NCBI GenBank assembly: GCA_036500605.1
Contig: DASYBU010000020.1
Span: forward strand, 69,419-133,418
DNA from: JAFALK01 sp036500605
GTDB lineage: Bacteria > Pseudomonadota > Gammaproteobacteria > Burkholderiales > Burkholderiaceae_C
DNA: 64,000 bases
Direction: 5' to 3'
The translations under genes and the position numbers were made by a program. Positions 32,253-40,879 of the stretch are shown here, one piece after another (position 1 is the first letter of the stretch; each line of letters begins with the position of its first letter). The notes beneath the pieces are model-generated. The model was not told where the DNA came from, searched no databases, and was given only the letters and a program-made list of their open reading frames with translations.

Positions 32253-33398
32253 TCAGAACAGCTGCTTGCCGGTCAGCCGTTGATGTTCGCGCAGGGCGTA
32301 GCGGTCGGTCATGCCGGCCATGTAATCGGCACAGGCGCGAGCCCGGTTTGGCTGGGCAGCAAACTCGGGCGGCAGCAAATTTGCGTCCGCCTGGTAGAGC
32401 GCGAACAGGTCACGCAGAACCTCTTCGGCCCGCACGCGCGTGCCGGTCACCTGGGGGTGCCGATACAAGTTGGCAAACAGGAAGCGCTTGAGCGCCGTGC
32501 TGGCTTCACGCATGGCCGGACTGAAACGAACCAAGGGCGGTGAAGCGCGCACGCCTGCGGCATCGACGGGCTGCGTCTCGTCCAGCGCGGCGCGCGTGGC
32601 ATCGGTGATGTCGTAAACCTGGGCCGTCAACATGCGGCGGATGGTCTCGAACAGCAGGCGCTTGCCGGTCAGCGCCGGATATTCCTTGAGCGTTTCGCGC
32701 AGGTGCCTGCGCACGAGAGGCACCGCGCCTTCCAGCTGTTCCAGGTCGATCAGGCCGGAGCGCACACCATCGTCAATGTCATGGGCGTTGTAGGCGACCT
32801 CGTCAGCCAGATTGCAGAGCTGCGCTTCCAGGCTGGGTTGCTGCCCTGACAGGAAGCGGGAGGCCACGCCCCCGGGCTCCATCGCCTCCAGAGCCTCGGC
32901 ATTGCGGCGCGAGCAATGCTTGAGGATGCCCTCGCGCGATTCGAAGGTCAGGTTGAGCCCGTCGAAGGCCGGATAGCGCTGCTCCAGCTGGTCCACGACC
33001 CGCAGCGATTGAAGGTTATGTTCAAAGCCCCCATGGGACTTCATGCAGTCGTCCAGCACGTCCTGTCCGGCATGGCCGAAGGGCGTGTGGCCCAGATCGT
33101 GGGCCAGCGCGATGGTCTCGACGAGGTCTTCATCCAGCAGCAAGCTCCGCGCCATCGACCGGCCCAGCTGCGCCACCTCGAGCGAATGGGTCAGCCGCGT
33201 TCGGAACAGATCGCCCTCATGGTTGAGAAAGACCTGCGTCTTGTAGACCAAGCGCCGGAAAGCGGTGCTGTGGACGATGCGGTCACGGTCGCGCTGGTAG
33301 TCGCTTCGCGTGGGCGCTGCAGGCTCCGGATGGCGGCGCCCGCGCGTCTTGGCCGGGTCACTGGCGTAGGGAGCAAGCGGCGCCTGGGCCATCTTCAT
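32253..33398 (-). CDS. dgt: dGTPase-like HD-domain protein
   Basis: A 381-residue deoxyguanosinetriphosphate triphosphohydrolase-like protein. HD-domain metal ligands are visible: His71 in RTRLTHSLEVAQ, His100-Asp101 in ALAHDLGHTPFGHAG, and an Asp in EVAYNAHDIDDG. Length fits the type 2 dGTPase-like family. It cleaves dNTPs to nucleoside and triphosphate, trimming nucleotide pools; substrate preference is not visible. It follows aroB by 2 bp and is likely co-transcribed with it. Confidence 0.93.
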   Translation of the reverse strand: MKMAQAPLAPYASDPAKTRGRRHPEPAAPTRSDYQRDRDRIVHSTAFRRLVYKTQVFLNHEGDLFRTRLTHSLEVAQLGRSMARSLLLDEDLVETIALAHDLGHTPFGHAGQDVLDDCMKSHGGFEHNLQSLRVVDQLEQRYPAFDGLNLTFESREGILKHCSRRNAEALEAMEPGGVASRFLSGQQPSLEAQLCNLADEVAYNAHDIDDGVRSGLIDLEQLEGAVPLVRRHLRETLKEYPALTGKRLLFETIRRMLTAQVYDITDATRAALDETQPVDAAGVRASPPLVRFSPAMREASTALKRFLFANLYRHPQVTGTRVRAEEVLRDLFALYQADANLLPPEFAAQPNRARACADYMAGMTDRYALREHQRLTGKQLF

Positions 33399-33400
33399 CG

Positions 33401-34489
33401 TCAGTCGCTGTGCGCCCGGATGACGTCGCTGACCAGTTCGTCCGGCGCGGCGTGCATGCCGGCGCGCCCCAGGCCCTCGATCAACACGAAGCGGATCGCG
33501 CCGTCCTCGGCCTTCTTGTCCACCCGCATCAGCTCAAGCCAACGCTCGACAGGCATCGATGGGGCCTTGATGGGCAGGCCGGCACGCTCGATCAGGCGGG
33601 TCAGTCGGGGCAGGAGCTCCGGAGCCGCCAAGCCCGTGCGTACCGACAGATCCGCCGCCATGACCATGCCGCAGCCGACCGCCTCACCGTGCAACCATTG
33701 GCCATAGCCGAGCCCCGCTTCGATCGCGTGCCCGAAGGTGTGGCCAAAATTGAGAATGGCGCGCAGCCCTGCTTCGCGCTCGTCCTGGCCAACGACCCAG
33801 GCCTTGATCTCGCAGCTGCGCTTGACGGCATGCGCCAGCGCGGCCTTGTCTCGCGCAAGCAGTGCGTCGAGCTTGGCCTCGATCCAGTCCAGGAAGGCGG
33901 GATCGGCAATCGGACCGTACTTGATGATCTCGGCCAGGCCGGCAGAGATCTCGCGCGGCGGCAAGGTATCGAAGGTGTCCAGATCGGCGACCACACGCAG
34001 CGGCTGATAGAAGGCGCCGAGCATGTTCTTGCCGAGCGGATGGTTGATGGCGGTCTTGCCGCCGACCGAAGAATCAACCTGCGCGAGCAAGGTCGTGGGC
34101 ACCTGGACAAAGGGCACGCCGCGCATGTAGACGGCAGCCGCAAAGCCGGTCATGTCGCCGATCACACCGCCACCGAGCGCATACAGCACGGTCTTGCGGT
34201 CGCTGGCCGTTTCGAGAAGACGATCAAAGATCTGGTTGAGCGAGGACCAGTCCTTGTGCTGCTCGCCATCGCGCAGGATCACGGCATCGACTTGCGCATG
34301 GACTTTCGCCAGTTGCGATCGGAGGCGCTCCAGATAAAGCGGCGCCACCGTCTCGTTGGTCACGATCAAGGCGCGGCGCGCGCGCGGCAGGCCTTGCCAG
34401 GATGCATCCGCTTCAAGCAGGCCTGACCCGATCAGGATGTCATAGCCGCGCTCGGCGAGCGCGATGGGAACAACTTGCACAGGACTCAT
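33401..34489 (-). CDS. aroB: 3-dehydroquinate synthase
   Basis: AroB converts DAHP to 3-dehydroquinate, the second step of the shikimate pathway. The 362-residue protein shows the NAD site ALGGGVIGDMTGFAAA, the active-site stretch EIIKYGPIADPAF, and the zinc-ligand motif LNFGHTFGHAIE. Length is standard. It lies 63 bp after aroK and 2 bp before dgt, in the conserved pilQ-aroK-aroB-dgt order. Confidence 0.96.
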   Translation of the reverse strand: MSPVQVVPIALAERGYDILIGSGLLEADASWQGLPRARRALIVTNETVAPLYLERLRSQLAKVHAQVDAVILRDGEQHKDWSSLNQIFDRLLETASDRKTVLYALGGGVIGDMTGFAAAVYMRGVPFVQVPTTLLAQVDSSVGGKTAINHPLGKNMLGAFYQPLRVVADLDTFDTLPPREISAGLAEIIKYGPIADPAFLDWIEAKLDALLARDKAALAHAVKRSCEIKAWVVGQDEREAGLRAILNFGHTFGHAIEAGLGYGQWLHGEAVGCGMVMAADLSVRTGLAAPELLPRLTRLIERAGLPIKAPSMPVERWLELMRVDKKAEDGAIRFVLIEGLGRAGMHAAPDELVSDVIRAHSD

Positions 34490-34552
34490 GTCCGAAGTGT
34501 ACGGGCGTCAGCAGGTGCTCAGAGTTGCGAGCACATCGCGTGCGCCGCGGCT

Positions 34553-35140
34553 TCAGGCGTGCGGCATGTTCGGCTCATGCTGCTTCTCCGCGCCGACGGT
34601 CGCCGCCACGCGCGCCGGATCCACCAGGCCCGCCAGTTCCAGCTGCATCAGCGCCATGTTGACGAGGCCATGCACCGAGGGCCGGCTGGTCTCCAGCACG
34701 AAGTGGGCACAGCGGCGGTAGAGCGGATCACGCTGGGCATAGAGTTCGCGCAGCTTCTGCAACGGGTCCTTCACTTGCAGCAAGGGGCGCTGCGTGTCGT
34801 GACGCAGACGGCGGAACAGGTCCTCGGGCGTCGAACGCAGATAGAGCACAGTGGAACGCTCATGCAGCAGATCGCGATTCCCATCGCGGATCACCGCCCC
34901 GCCGCCGGTCGCGATCACGCACTCGCCTTCGGCGTGCAGAAGAGCGGCCAACACCTCAGCCTCGATATCGCGGAACGGCGCCTCGCCCTCGCGATCAAAA
35001 AAAGAGCGGATCGGCTCACCGATCCGCTGCTCAATCTCCGTATCCGAGTCGACGAAGCGCATGCCCAGTTGCCGCGCCATCTGTCGCCCGACGGTGGATT
35101 TACCGCCGCCGGGCATGCCGACCAGGGAAATCAGGAACAC
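34553..35140 (-). CDS. aroK: Shikimate kinase
   Basis: AroK phosphorylates shikimate at the 3-OH. The 195-residue protein starts at GTG 35140 (FLISLVGMPGGGKSTVGRQM), with the P-loop GMPGGGKST, the shikimate-binding DSDTEIEQRIG, and GGGAVIRDGNRDLL. The GTG start is the only one giving an intact beta-strand before the P-loop; upstream codons belong to the preceding lipoprotein gene, which ends 10 bp earlier. It therefore reads as part of the same transcript. Confidence 0.94.
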   Translation of the reverse strand: MFLISLVGMPGGGKSTVGRQMARQLGMRFVDSDTEIEQRIGEPIRSFFDREGEAPFRDIEAEVLAALLHAEGECVIATGGGAVIRDGNRDLLHERSTVLYLRSTPEDLFRRLRHDTQRPLLQVKDPLQKLRELYAQRDPLYRRCAHFVLETSRPSVHGLVNMALMQLELAGLVDPARVAATVGAEKQHEPNMPHA

Positions 35141-35150
35141 GGTCCCCGAC

Positions 35151-36722
35151 CTATTGCGGGTAGTAGATGTCGATGCGTTGCTGGTTCTTGACGACGCCCT
35201 TGGGCGTCTGGAACCCAAAGATCATGAAGGCCTGGGGCGTCGACGGAATCGAGCCGTTCACCTTGCAAGGCGGCGTGAGCGCGCTGGCCGTCGCATCGAT
35301 CTCGAAACCGAGGGTCGTCGGCGTGAAGTCCAGCGCATCAGCCACGGGCGAACCACTCCTGACGGTGACCCCAATATTGGAGGAGGTCAGAGGCACGCTG
35401 ACAACGGTACCCGTCGTCACCGAACGGCCGTAGCTATCCTGAATACGCGCCTGGACGGTGTACTTGCAAGAGTCGATGGGCAGCGTGATGCTCGTGATCG
35501 GGACACTCGAATTCGTCGGGACCACGGTGTACGCACCAGACGACATATTGATCTGAATGCTGTACTGGAACTGTGAGGCCGTGCCGACGCCGATACTGCC
35601 CACCACCGTCGCAACACCCTGACCACGCGGATTCTGCACCGCGAAGTCCACGGAGCACTGGCCATTGACGGTCGTGCAACCGCCGAGCGTGGACGAGGCC
35701 ACGACGCCATAGTCGGTCTGGAAGCTCACCGCCACGCCGTCAGGCACGGGGTTGCCGTTCACATCACGAACGCGGGCGGTGATGCTGGTGCTGTCGCCGG
35801 TGAAGTTGCCATCGAGGTTGTAATTGGCGGCGTCGGTTTCAAAACCGGAGGCGATGGGCACACTGTTGCTCACCAGCAGCGTGTCGGATTGAACCTTGAC
35901 ACTCGGAGCCGCGCCCGCCGTGGCAACCACGACGATAGAGCCCGCCGAAGTACCTGACAGCACGGTCGTCGTGACACGACCGCTTGAATCGCTGACCGCG
36001 CTGGTGGGGCTGATGGTCGAGCCCGCTGCTCCGCCGGTATTGATGGCGAAAGTGACGGCAGCGCCGTTGATAGGAGCCCCTGTCGAATCCAGCACCTTGA
36101 ATTCAAGAATGGCGGCTTCCGCACGGCCATTGCCGCCTGCGCCCTTGATGGCGATGGCTTGATCCCCGGCGCTGCTGCTGACGAACGAGATGGTGGCCGG
36201 CGTAGGCGTGACGGTGGTCGTCGTGCCTGCCGCGATGGCGATCGATTTGTTGGCAGTCAGCGACAGGCCGCCGACCGTGGCTGCAGCCATCACCGTCGTG
36301 GCGCCCGTGGCCGTGTTGGTCTTGGCGCCGAGATCGACGCTCGCCTTGCCATCCGAGCCGGTCAGGCCAGTTGCGGCCTGGGGTTGAAAGGCCAGCAGAC
36401 CCACCGAAGGCTCGGTGAAGGTCACCACCACGCCGGAGACCGGCGAGCCGGACTTGTCCACAACGGTCGCGACCGCCTGCACGGTCTCCGTGCTCGAAAC
36501 CTGTGTCGTGGCAGTACCGCTGCGCTGAACCTCAACGCCCATCGAATAGGCTGGCGTGGTGGTCGTGCCGCCCGAACCCGTCGAGCCGCCCGAACCATCG
36601 CCCGGCAGCACGGGCGAGCCCGAACTGCCGCCACCGCCCCCGCATGCGGCCAGCGCAGCCGTCAGCGCAATGCCGAGCAGCGCACGGGTGGCATGTCGAG
36701 CCCACAAATCAAACTTGATCAT
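35151..36722 (-). CDS. Surface lipoprotein with tandem bacterial Ig-like (Big_1) domains
   Basis: A 523-residue protein with a lipobox (TAALAAC, Cys at ~27), then a Gly/Ser-rich linker. At least three Ig-like domains of the invasin/intimin Big_1 type follow, recognised by the repeated pattern D-x-x-G-x-P-V-x-x-x-x-V-x-F then SDGKA or SSGRV: VVDKSGSPVSGVVVTFTEP, LDSTGAPINGAAVTFAINTG and VRDVNGNPVPDGVAVSFQTD. A cysteine pair occurs in the third (GGCTTVNGQCS). It lies between pilQ (56 bp) and aroK (10 bp), inside a block that is normally contiguous. An outer-membrane adhesive or scaffold role is an inference. Confidence 0.82.
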   Translation of the reverse strand: MIKFDLWARHATRALLGIALTAALAACGGGGGSSGSPVLPGDGSGGSTGSGGTTTTPAYSMGVEVQRSGTATTQVSSTETVQAVATVVDKSGSPVSGVVVTFTEPSVGLLAFQPQAATGLTGSDGKASVDLGAKTNTATGATTVMAAATVGGLSLTANKSIAIAAGTTTTVTPTPATISFVSSSAGDQAIAIKGAGGNGRAEAAILEFKVLDSTGAPINGAAVTFAINTGGAAGSTISPTSAVSDSSGRVTTTVLSGTSAGSIVVVATAGAAPSVKVQSDTLLVSNSVPIASGFETDAANYNLDGNFTGDSTSITARVRDVNGNPVPDGVAVSFQTDYGVVASSTLGGCTTVNGQCSVDFAVQNPRGQGVATVVGSIGVGTASQFQYSIQINMSSGAYTVVPTNSSVPITSITLPIDSCKYTVQARIQDSYGRSVTTGTVVSVPLTSSNIGVTVRSGSPVADALDFTPTTLGFEIDATASALTPPCKVNGSIPSTPQAFMIFGFQTPKGVVKNQQRIDIYYPQ

Positions 36723-36778
36723 TTCTACTCACTCCCGTTGTCGGCACTCTTGCCGGCACTTACAACTCAACGACTCTT

Positions 36779-38983
36779 TCAGCGCACCGTGGCACGCTCA
36801 CTGACGACCTTGGGCGTCAGGAAGATCAGCAACTCGGTCTTGATGGCCGTCTTGGACTTGCTCTTGAACAGATTGCCCAGCAGCGGCACATCGCCCAGGA
36901 ACGGCACCTTGTCGGTGACATCGGACTCATCCTGCGTGTAGATACCGCCGATCACGACCGTGCCGCCGTTCTCGACCAGCACCTGCGTCTGCACGTGCTT
37001 GTTGTTGATGGCATAGCCTTGAGGCGTCAAGGTGCCGCGGCTGTCCTTGTTCACGTCGACGGTCATGATCACATTGCCTTCAGGCGTGATTTGCGGCGTG
37101 ACTTCAAGCCTGAGCACCGCCTTCTTGAACGCGATCGACGTGGCGCCACTGGAGGTGGACTGCTGATAGGGCAGTTCTTCACCCTGCTCGATCAGGGCCT
37201 TGTTCTGGTCGGCCGTGATCACGCGGGGGCTGGAGACGATCTTGCCTTTGCCGTCGGCCTCGAGCGCTGACAGTTCCAGATTGAGGAAGCGGTTGGCCGT
37301 CGCGCTGAACAGCGAGAGCGCGAGATTGGTGGCCGTTGCACCGCCGAAGGCATCTGCGGACACGTTGGCGGGCAGGTTGATGAACTGCGTGTTGGACAGA
37401 TCGGTGGAGCCGCCCGGCTGCAGCGTCTGGCCGGCCACGGCGTTGTAGTTGCCGCCAAAGGCCACGTAGTTGCTGCCGCCCAGCTTGACGCCGGGAATGC
37501 CACCCTGCTGACCGCGCAGGTCGTTGAAGCCCAGCTTCACGCCGAGCGAGCGGCCGAAGGTGTCGGTGGCCTCGACGATGCGCGCTTCGATCAACACCTG
37601 GCGCACCGGGATGTCGATCTTGGCGATCATGGCCTGGATCTCTTCGAGCTTGGAAGGGATGTCCGAGACGAACAGCTGGTTGGTGCGGGTTTCGAAGATC
37701 ACGCTGCCACGCGCAGAGAGGATCCGTGTGGTGACGGAAGCGCCGCCGCCGCCGCTACCGGAGCCACCGCCAACGCTTTGCCCGGTCAGGCCGGCCGCAA
37801 CGTCTGCCGCCTTGGTGTAGTTCAACTGGAAGGACTGGGTGCGCACCGGCTCCAGTTCAGCAATCTGACGCTTGGATTCCAGGTCGAGCTTTTCCTTGGC
37901 GGCAAGTTCGTCCTTCGGCGCGATCCACAGCACGTTGCCGGATTTCTTCAGGCCCAGGCCCTTGGCCTGCATGATGATGTCAAGCGCCTGGTCCCAAGGG
38001 ACGTCTTTCAGGCGCAGGGTCACGTTGCCGGTGACGGTGTCGCTGGTCACCACGTTGAAGTTGGTGAAGTCGGCGATGACCTGCAGCAGCGCGCGCACAT
38101 CGATGTTCTGGAAGTTCAGCGAGAGCTTGTCGCCCGCATAGCCGGGACCCGCCACGAGCTTGTTGGGGTCGAGCTTTTGCGGACGGACTTCCAGCACGAA
38201 CTGGTTGTCGCTCTGGTAGGCGCTGTGCTCCCACGCACCCTTGGGCTGGATGGTCATGCGCACGCGGTCGCCGACCTGCTCGGTACTGATCATCTGCACC
38301 GGCGTTCCGAAGTCGCTCACGTCGAGCTTCTTGCGCAGGCTCTCAGGCACTTGCGAGCGGAGGAACTCGACCACCAGGGCCTGGCCCTGCTGTTGAATGT
38401 CGACACCAACCTGGTCGCTCGGCAGGCTCACGATGACGCGGCCCGCGCCATCATTGCCGCGACGGAAATCGATGTCGCGCAGGGCGAGCGTCGAGCTGTT
38501 CTGGCTCTGGGCGAAATGCGTGGCCTCGCCGGTCGTCGCTTGCGGCGCAGGCGCACTGGTGGCCGCGGCATCCAGCACCAGCAGCAGGGCGTTGTCCTGC
38601 AATTGGGCGCGATAGCCGGAAGCCTGCCGCAGGTTCAGCACGACACGCGTGCGCTCCCCTGCCTGGGCCACGCTGGCCGAGCGCAGGTTGCCCTGGTTGA
38701 TCTCGACCTGCTGGCGACCCAAGCCGTTGGACACGCCGGGCAGATCGATCGCGATACGCGGCGGCGTCTGCACCGTGAAACCGGTGGGCACTTCCTTCAG
38801 GGGCGAGGACAGTTCGATACGAACCATCTCGGAACCGCCCTGCTGGACGCTGGTGATCGACTTGATCGCGTTCTGTGCCCAGGCCGGTGCAACCGCCACC
38901 AAACTCAGGCAGGACGCTGCCAGCAGCGCCCTCGTCTTGCTGCGCCAAACGCTCATCGAGGAATTCTCCTGCAGTGTTCTCAT
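36779..38983 (-). CDS. pilQ: Type IV pilus secretin PilQ
   Basis: PilQ forms the outer-membrane pore through which pili pass. The 734-residue protein has a signal peptide (cleavage after APAWA), an N-terminal AMIN region binding peptidoglycan (residues ~40-260), a secretin N0 domain (SLNFQNIDVRALLQVIADFT), an N1 domain, and the secretin core (PVRQVLIEARIVEATDTFG, SSPRVITADQNKALI, VPFLGDVPLLGNLF). A Gly/Ser stretch lies near residue 420. ATG 38983 overlaps the pilP stop; a second ATG at 38956 has an equally good AGGAG. Confidence 0.95.
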   Translation of the reverse strand: MRTLQENSSMSVWRSKTRALLAASCLSLVAVAPAWAQNAIKSITSVQQGGSEMVRIELSSPLKEVPTGFTVQTPPRIAIDLPGVSNGLGRQQVEINQGNLRSASVAQAGERTRVVLNLRQASGYRAQLQDNALLLVLDAAATSAPAPQATTGEATHFAQSQNSSTLALRDIDFRRGNDGAGRVIVSLPSDQVGVDIQQQGQALVVEFLRSQVPESLRKKLDVSDFGTPVQMISTEQVGDRVRMTIQPKGAWEHSAYQSDNQFVLEVRPQKLDPNKLVAGPGYAGDKLSLNFQNIDVRALLQVIADFTNFNVVTSDTVTGNVTLRLKDVPWDQALDIIMQAKGLGLKKSGNVLWIAPKDELAAKEKLDLESKRQIAELEPVRTQSFQLNYTKAADVAAGLTGQSVGGGSGSGGGGASVTTRILSARGSVIFETRTNQLFVSDIPSKLEEIQAMIAKIDIPVRQVLIEARIVEATDTFGRSLGVKLGFNDLRGQQGGIPGVKLGGSNYVAFGGNYNAVAGQTLQPGGSTDLSNTQFINLPANVSADAFGGATATNLALSLFSATANRFLNLELSALEADGKGKIVSSPRVITADQNKALIEQGEELPYQQSTSSGATSIAFKKAVLRLEVTPQITPEGNVIMTVDVNKDSRGTLTPQGYAINNKHVQTQVLVENGGTVVIGGIYTQDESDVTDKVPFLGDVPLLGNLFKSKSKTAIKTELLIFLTPKVVSERATVR

Positions 38984-39540
38984 CGCCCCTTCTCCTGAAG
39001 CTGGAGGGTACTGGTGCGTTCAATCCATTCGCCCGCAGCGTCCTGGACGACTTCTCGCAACGTGATTTCGGTTTCGTTGATCTTCATGACCTTGCCAAAG
39101 TTCTGGCCCAGGTAGTCGCCCACCTTGACCTGGTAGAGCAGGCTGTCGACTCTCAGCAGCGCATAACGTTGGTCTTTGCGGGTCAGGCTGCCGACCATGC
39201 TCATGCTGTCGAGCGGATAGGCCTCCAGCGGTTCACGCCGGCGGTTCATTTCAGCGGTCAGCAAGGAGTTGGGTTGCGCCGCTTCCTGCTTGATCGCCAC
39301 GCTGAGTTTCTGCGTGCTGAACGGCTCCACCAGCCCGGCGGCCGTATAGGGCTCGGGCAGGAATTTCTTGGGCGGCACCAGCGGCTTGACGCTGGGATGC
39401 GCGTCATGACGCTGCTGCTCCATCCATTGACGCAGCTCGTCGATGTTGCCGGAGCAGCCCGCCAGCGAAGCCAGCAGGATCAGGCTCAGCGCAAAACGCT
39501 TGCTGACGAGGACGTTGTTGATGACGGCGGGGCGCTTCAT
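38980..39540 (-). CDS. pilP: Pilus assembly lipoprotein PilP
   Basis: PilP links the inner-membrane PilNO pair to the PilQ secretin. The 186-residue product has a lipobox (LASLAGC), a flexible acidic linker, and the C-terminal beta-sandwich with SMVGSLTRKDQRYALLRVD and YQVKVGDYLGQNFGKVMKI. It overlaps pilO at its start and pilQ at its stop by ATGA-type junctions. Length is usual for the family. Confidence 0.94.
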   Translation of the reverse strand: MKRPAVINNVLVSKRFALSLILLASLAGCSGNIDELRQWMEQQRHDAHPSVKPLVPPKKFLPEPYTAAGLVEPFSTQKLSVAIKQEAAQPNSLLTAEMNRRREPLEAYPLDSMSMVGSLTRKDQRYALLRVDSLLYQVKVGDYLGQNFGKVMKINETEITLREVVQDAAGEWIERTSTLQLQEKGR

Positions 39541-40232
39541 TTCTTCGCTCCCTTGGCGGCTGCAGCGGCCTTCTTCTGTTCAGCGACCTCGCCCGGATCC
39601 AGATAGCGGTAGGTTCGCGCCGTGGCTTCCATGACGAGATTGCCGCTGCCCACGTCCTTGCTGTTGGCGGCATTCACCAACAGGTTGTGCAGCGTGACGA
39701 TCCGGGAGAGGTTGGAAACGTCTGCCGTGAAAGCACCGATGTCGTGATAGCGACCGGTCACGCGGATCGAGATCGGCAGCTCGGCGTAATAGTCCTTCGC
39801 CACCAGCTGACCGGGCCGGAACAGCTCGAACTGCAGGCCGCGACCGAGGCCGGCCTGGTTGATGTCGGAGAGCAGCGCGTCCATTTCGGCCTTGCCGGGC
39901 AGCTGCTTCTCAAGCTGGGTCACGTACTCCTCGACCTGGCTCTTCTGCTTGCGCAGCTCGGGCAGGTTCACAGCCTGCGCCAGCTTGGCAGTGAAGTCGG
40001 CCTTGAGCGCCGGTTCACGATCCTGTTCGGTCTGCAGCGAGGTTTCCTCATCCGACAGCAGCAGGAACCAGCCCGCCACAACCGCCAGGATGGCGACGAC
40101 GATGCCAGCTGCGATCTTGGGAGCGAGCGGCCACTGGCCGGGTTCCTTGGGATCAAGGCCGCGGAATTGCTCGGCGAGCGACTGGAACCAGCCGTTGAAA
40201 TCGAACTTGAGGTTGATGGGTTTGCTTGCCAT
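39537..40232 (-). CDS. pilO: Pilus alignment protein PilO
   Basis: A 231-residue bitopic protein: cytoplasmic N-terminus, one membrane helix (IAAGIVVAILAVVAGWFLLL, ~residues 44-63), a periplasmic coiled coil, and a ferredoxin-like domain with ISIRVTGRYHDIGAFTADVS. PilO heterodimerises with PilN. An N-terminal DPKEPGQWPLAPK segment matches PilO. It lies 8 bp downstream of pilN. The C-terminal Lys/Ala-rich tail is unremarkable. Confidence 0.93.
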   Translation of the reverse strand: MASKPINLKFDFNGWFQSLAEQFRGLDPKEPGQWPLAPKIAAGIVVAILAVVAGWFLLLSDEETSLQTEQDREPALKADFTAKLAQAVNLPELRKQKSQVEEYVTQLEKQLPGKAEMDALLSDINQAGLGRGLQFELFRPGQLVAKDYYAELPISIRVTGRYHDIGAFTADVSNLSRIVTLHNLLVNAANSKDVGSGNLVMEATARTYRYLDPGEVAEQKKAAAAAKGAKK

Positions 40233-40240
40233 GACTGCCC

Positions 40241-40879
40241 TCAGCTTGCTTTAGCGGGTGAGGCAGCCGATGCAGCACCGGCAGGGCCCGAGGCCTTGAT
40301 GCCTGGCGCGTCTGCCGCGACAGGTGCCTTGATCGTCACCTTCATGCTGAATTCAAACAGGCGCCGCTGATCGCGCCCGGTCGTGCTCAGATTGGCCAGC
40401 TTGATTTCAGCCAGCTCAGGCTTCTCAAGCCATTCGTTGCCCTGCGAGATAGCGCGCAGAAACTCCACGACACGGTCCTGCGTTTGCGCAATGCCGGTGA
40501 TGGCGACAACCTTTTCGTTCTGCTTGATGGCGGTCAGATAGACCCCTTCCGGCACGGCCTTGGCCAATTCGTTGAGCAAATGCACGGGCGTGTTGCGATC
40601 GGTCTGGAGGTCTTCGACCGCCTTCTGGCGCGACTTGAGCCCTTCGATCTCGGCACGCAGATTGACGATGTCCTTGATCTGCACCTCGAGCTTGCCGATT
40701 TCACTTTTCAGGAACTGGTTGCGCCCCTGTTGCTCGATCGTCAGGTATTGCAGCAGCAGATAAATAGCCGCCACGATCAGGGCGCCGATCAGGGCCGCAA
40801 ATCCCAAGCCGGCGAAAAACGCCTGCTTGCGACGCTTGCGCCTTTCTTCCCGGTACGGCAGCAGGTTGATCAGAATCAC
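40241..40879 (-). CDS. pilN: Pilus alignment protein PilN
   Basis: A 212-residue bitopic protein that begins with INLLPYREERRKRRKQAFF, the conserved PilM-binding peptide (INLLPYR) at the cytoplasmic N-terminus. One membrane helix follows (AALIGALIVAAIYLLLQYL), then a coiled coil and a periplasmic domain with LNELAKAVPEGVYLTAIKQ. It overlaps pilM by four bases. The tail from ~residue 190 is Ala/Pro-rich. Confidence 0.94.
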   Translation of the reverse strand: MILINLLPYREERRKRRKQAFFAGLGFAALIGALIVAAIYLLLQYLTIEQQGRNQFLKSEIGKLEVQIKDIVNLRAEIEGLKSRQKAVEDLQTDRNTPVHLLNELAKAVPEGVYLTAIKQNEKVVAITGIAQTQDRVVEFLRAISQGNEWLEKPELAEIKLANLSTTGRDQRRLFEFSMKVTIKAPVAADAPGIKASGPAGAASAASPAKAS

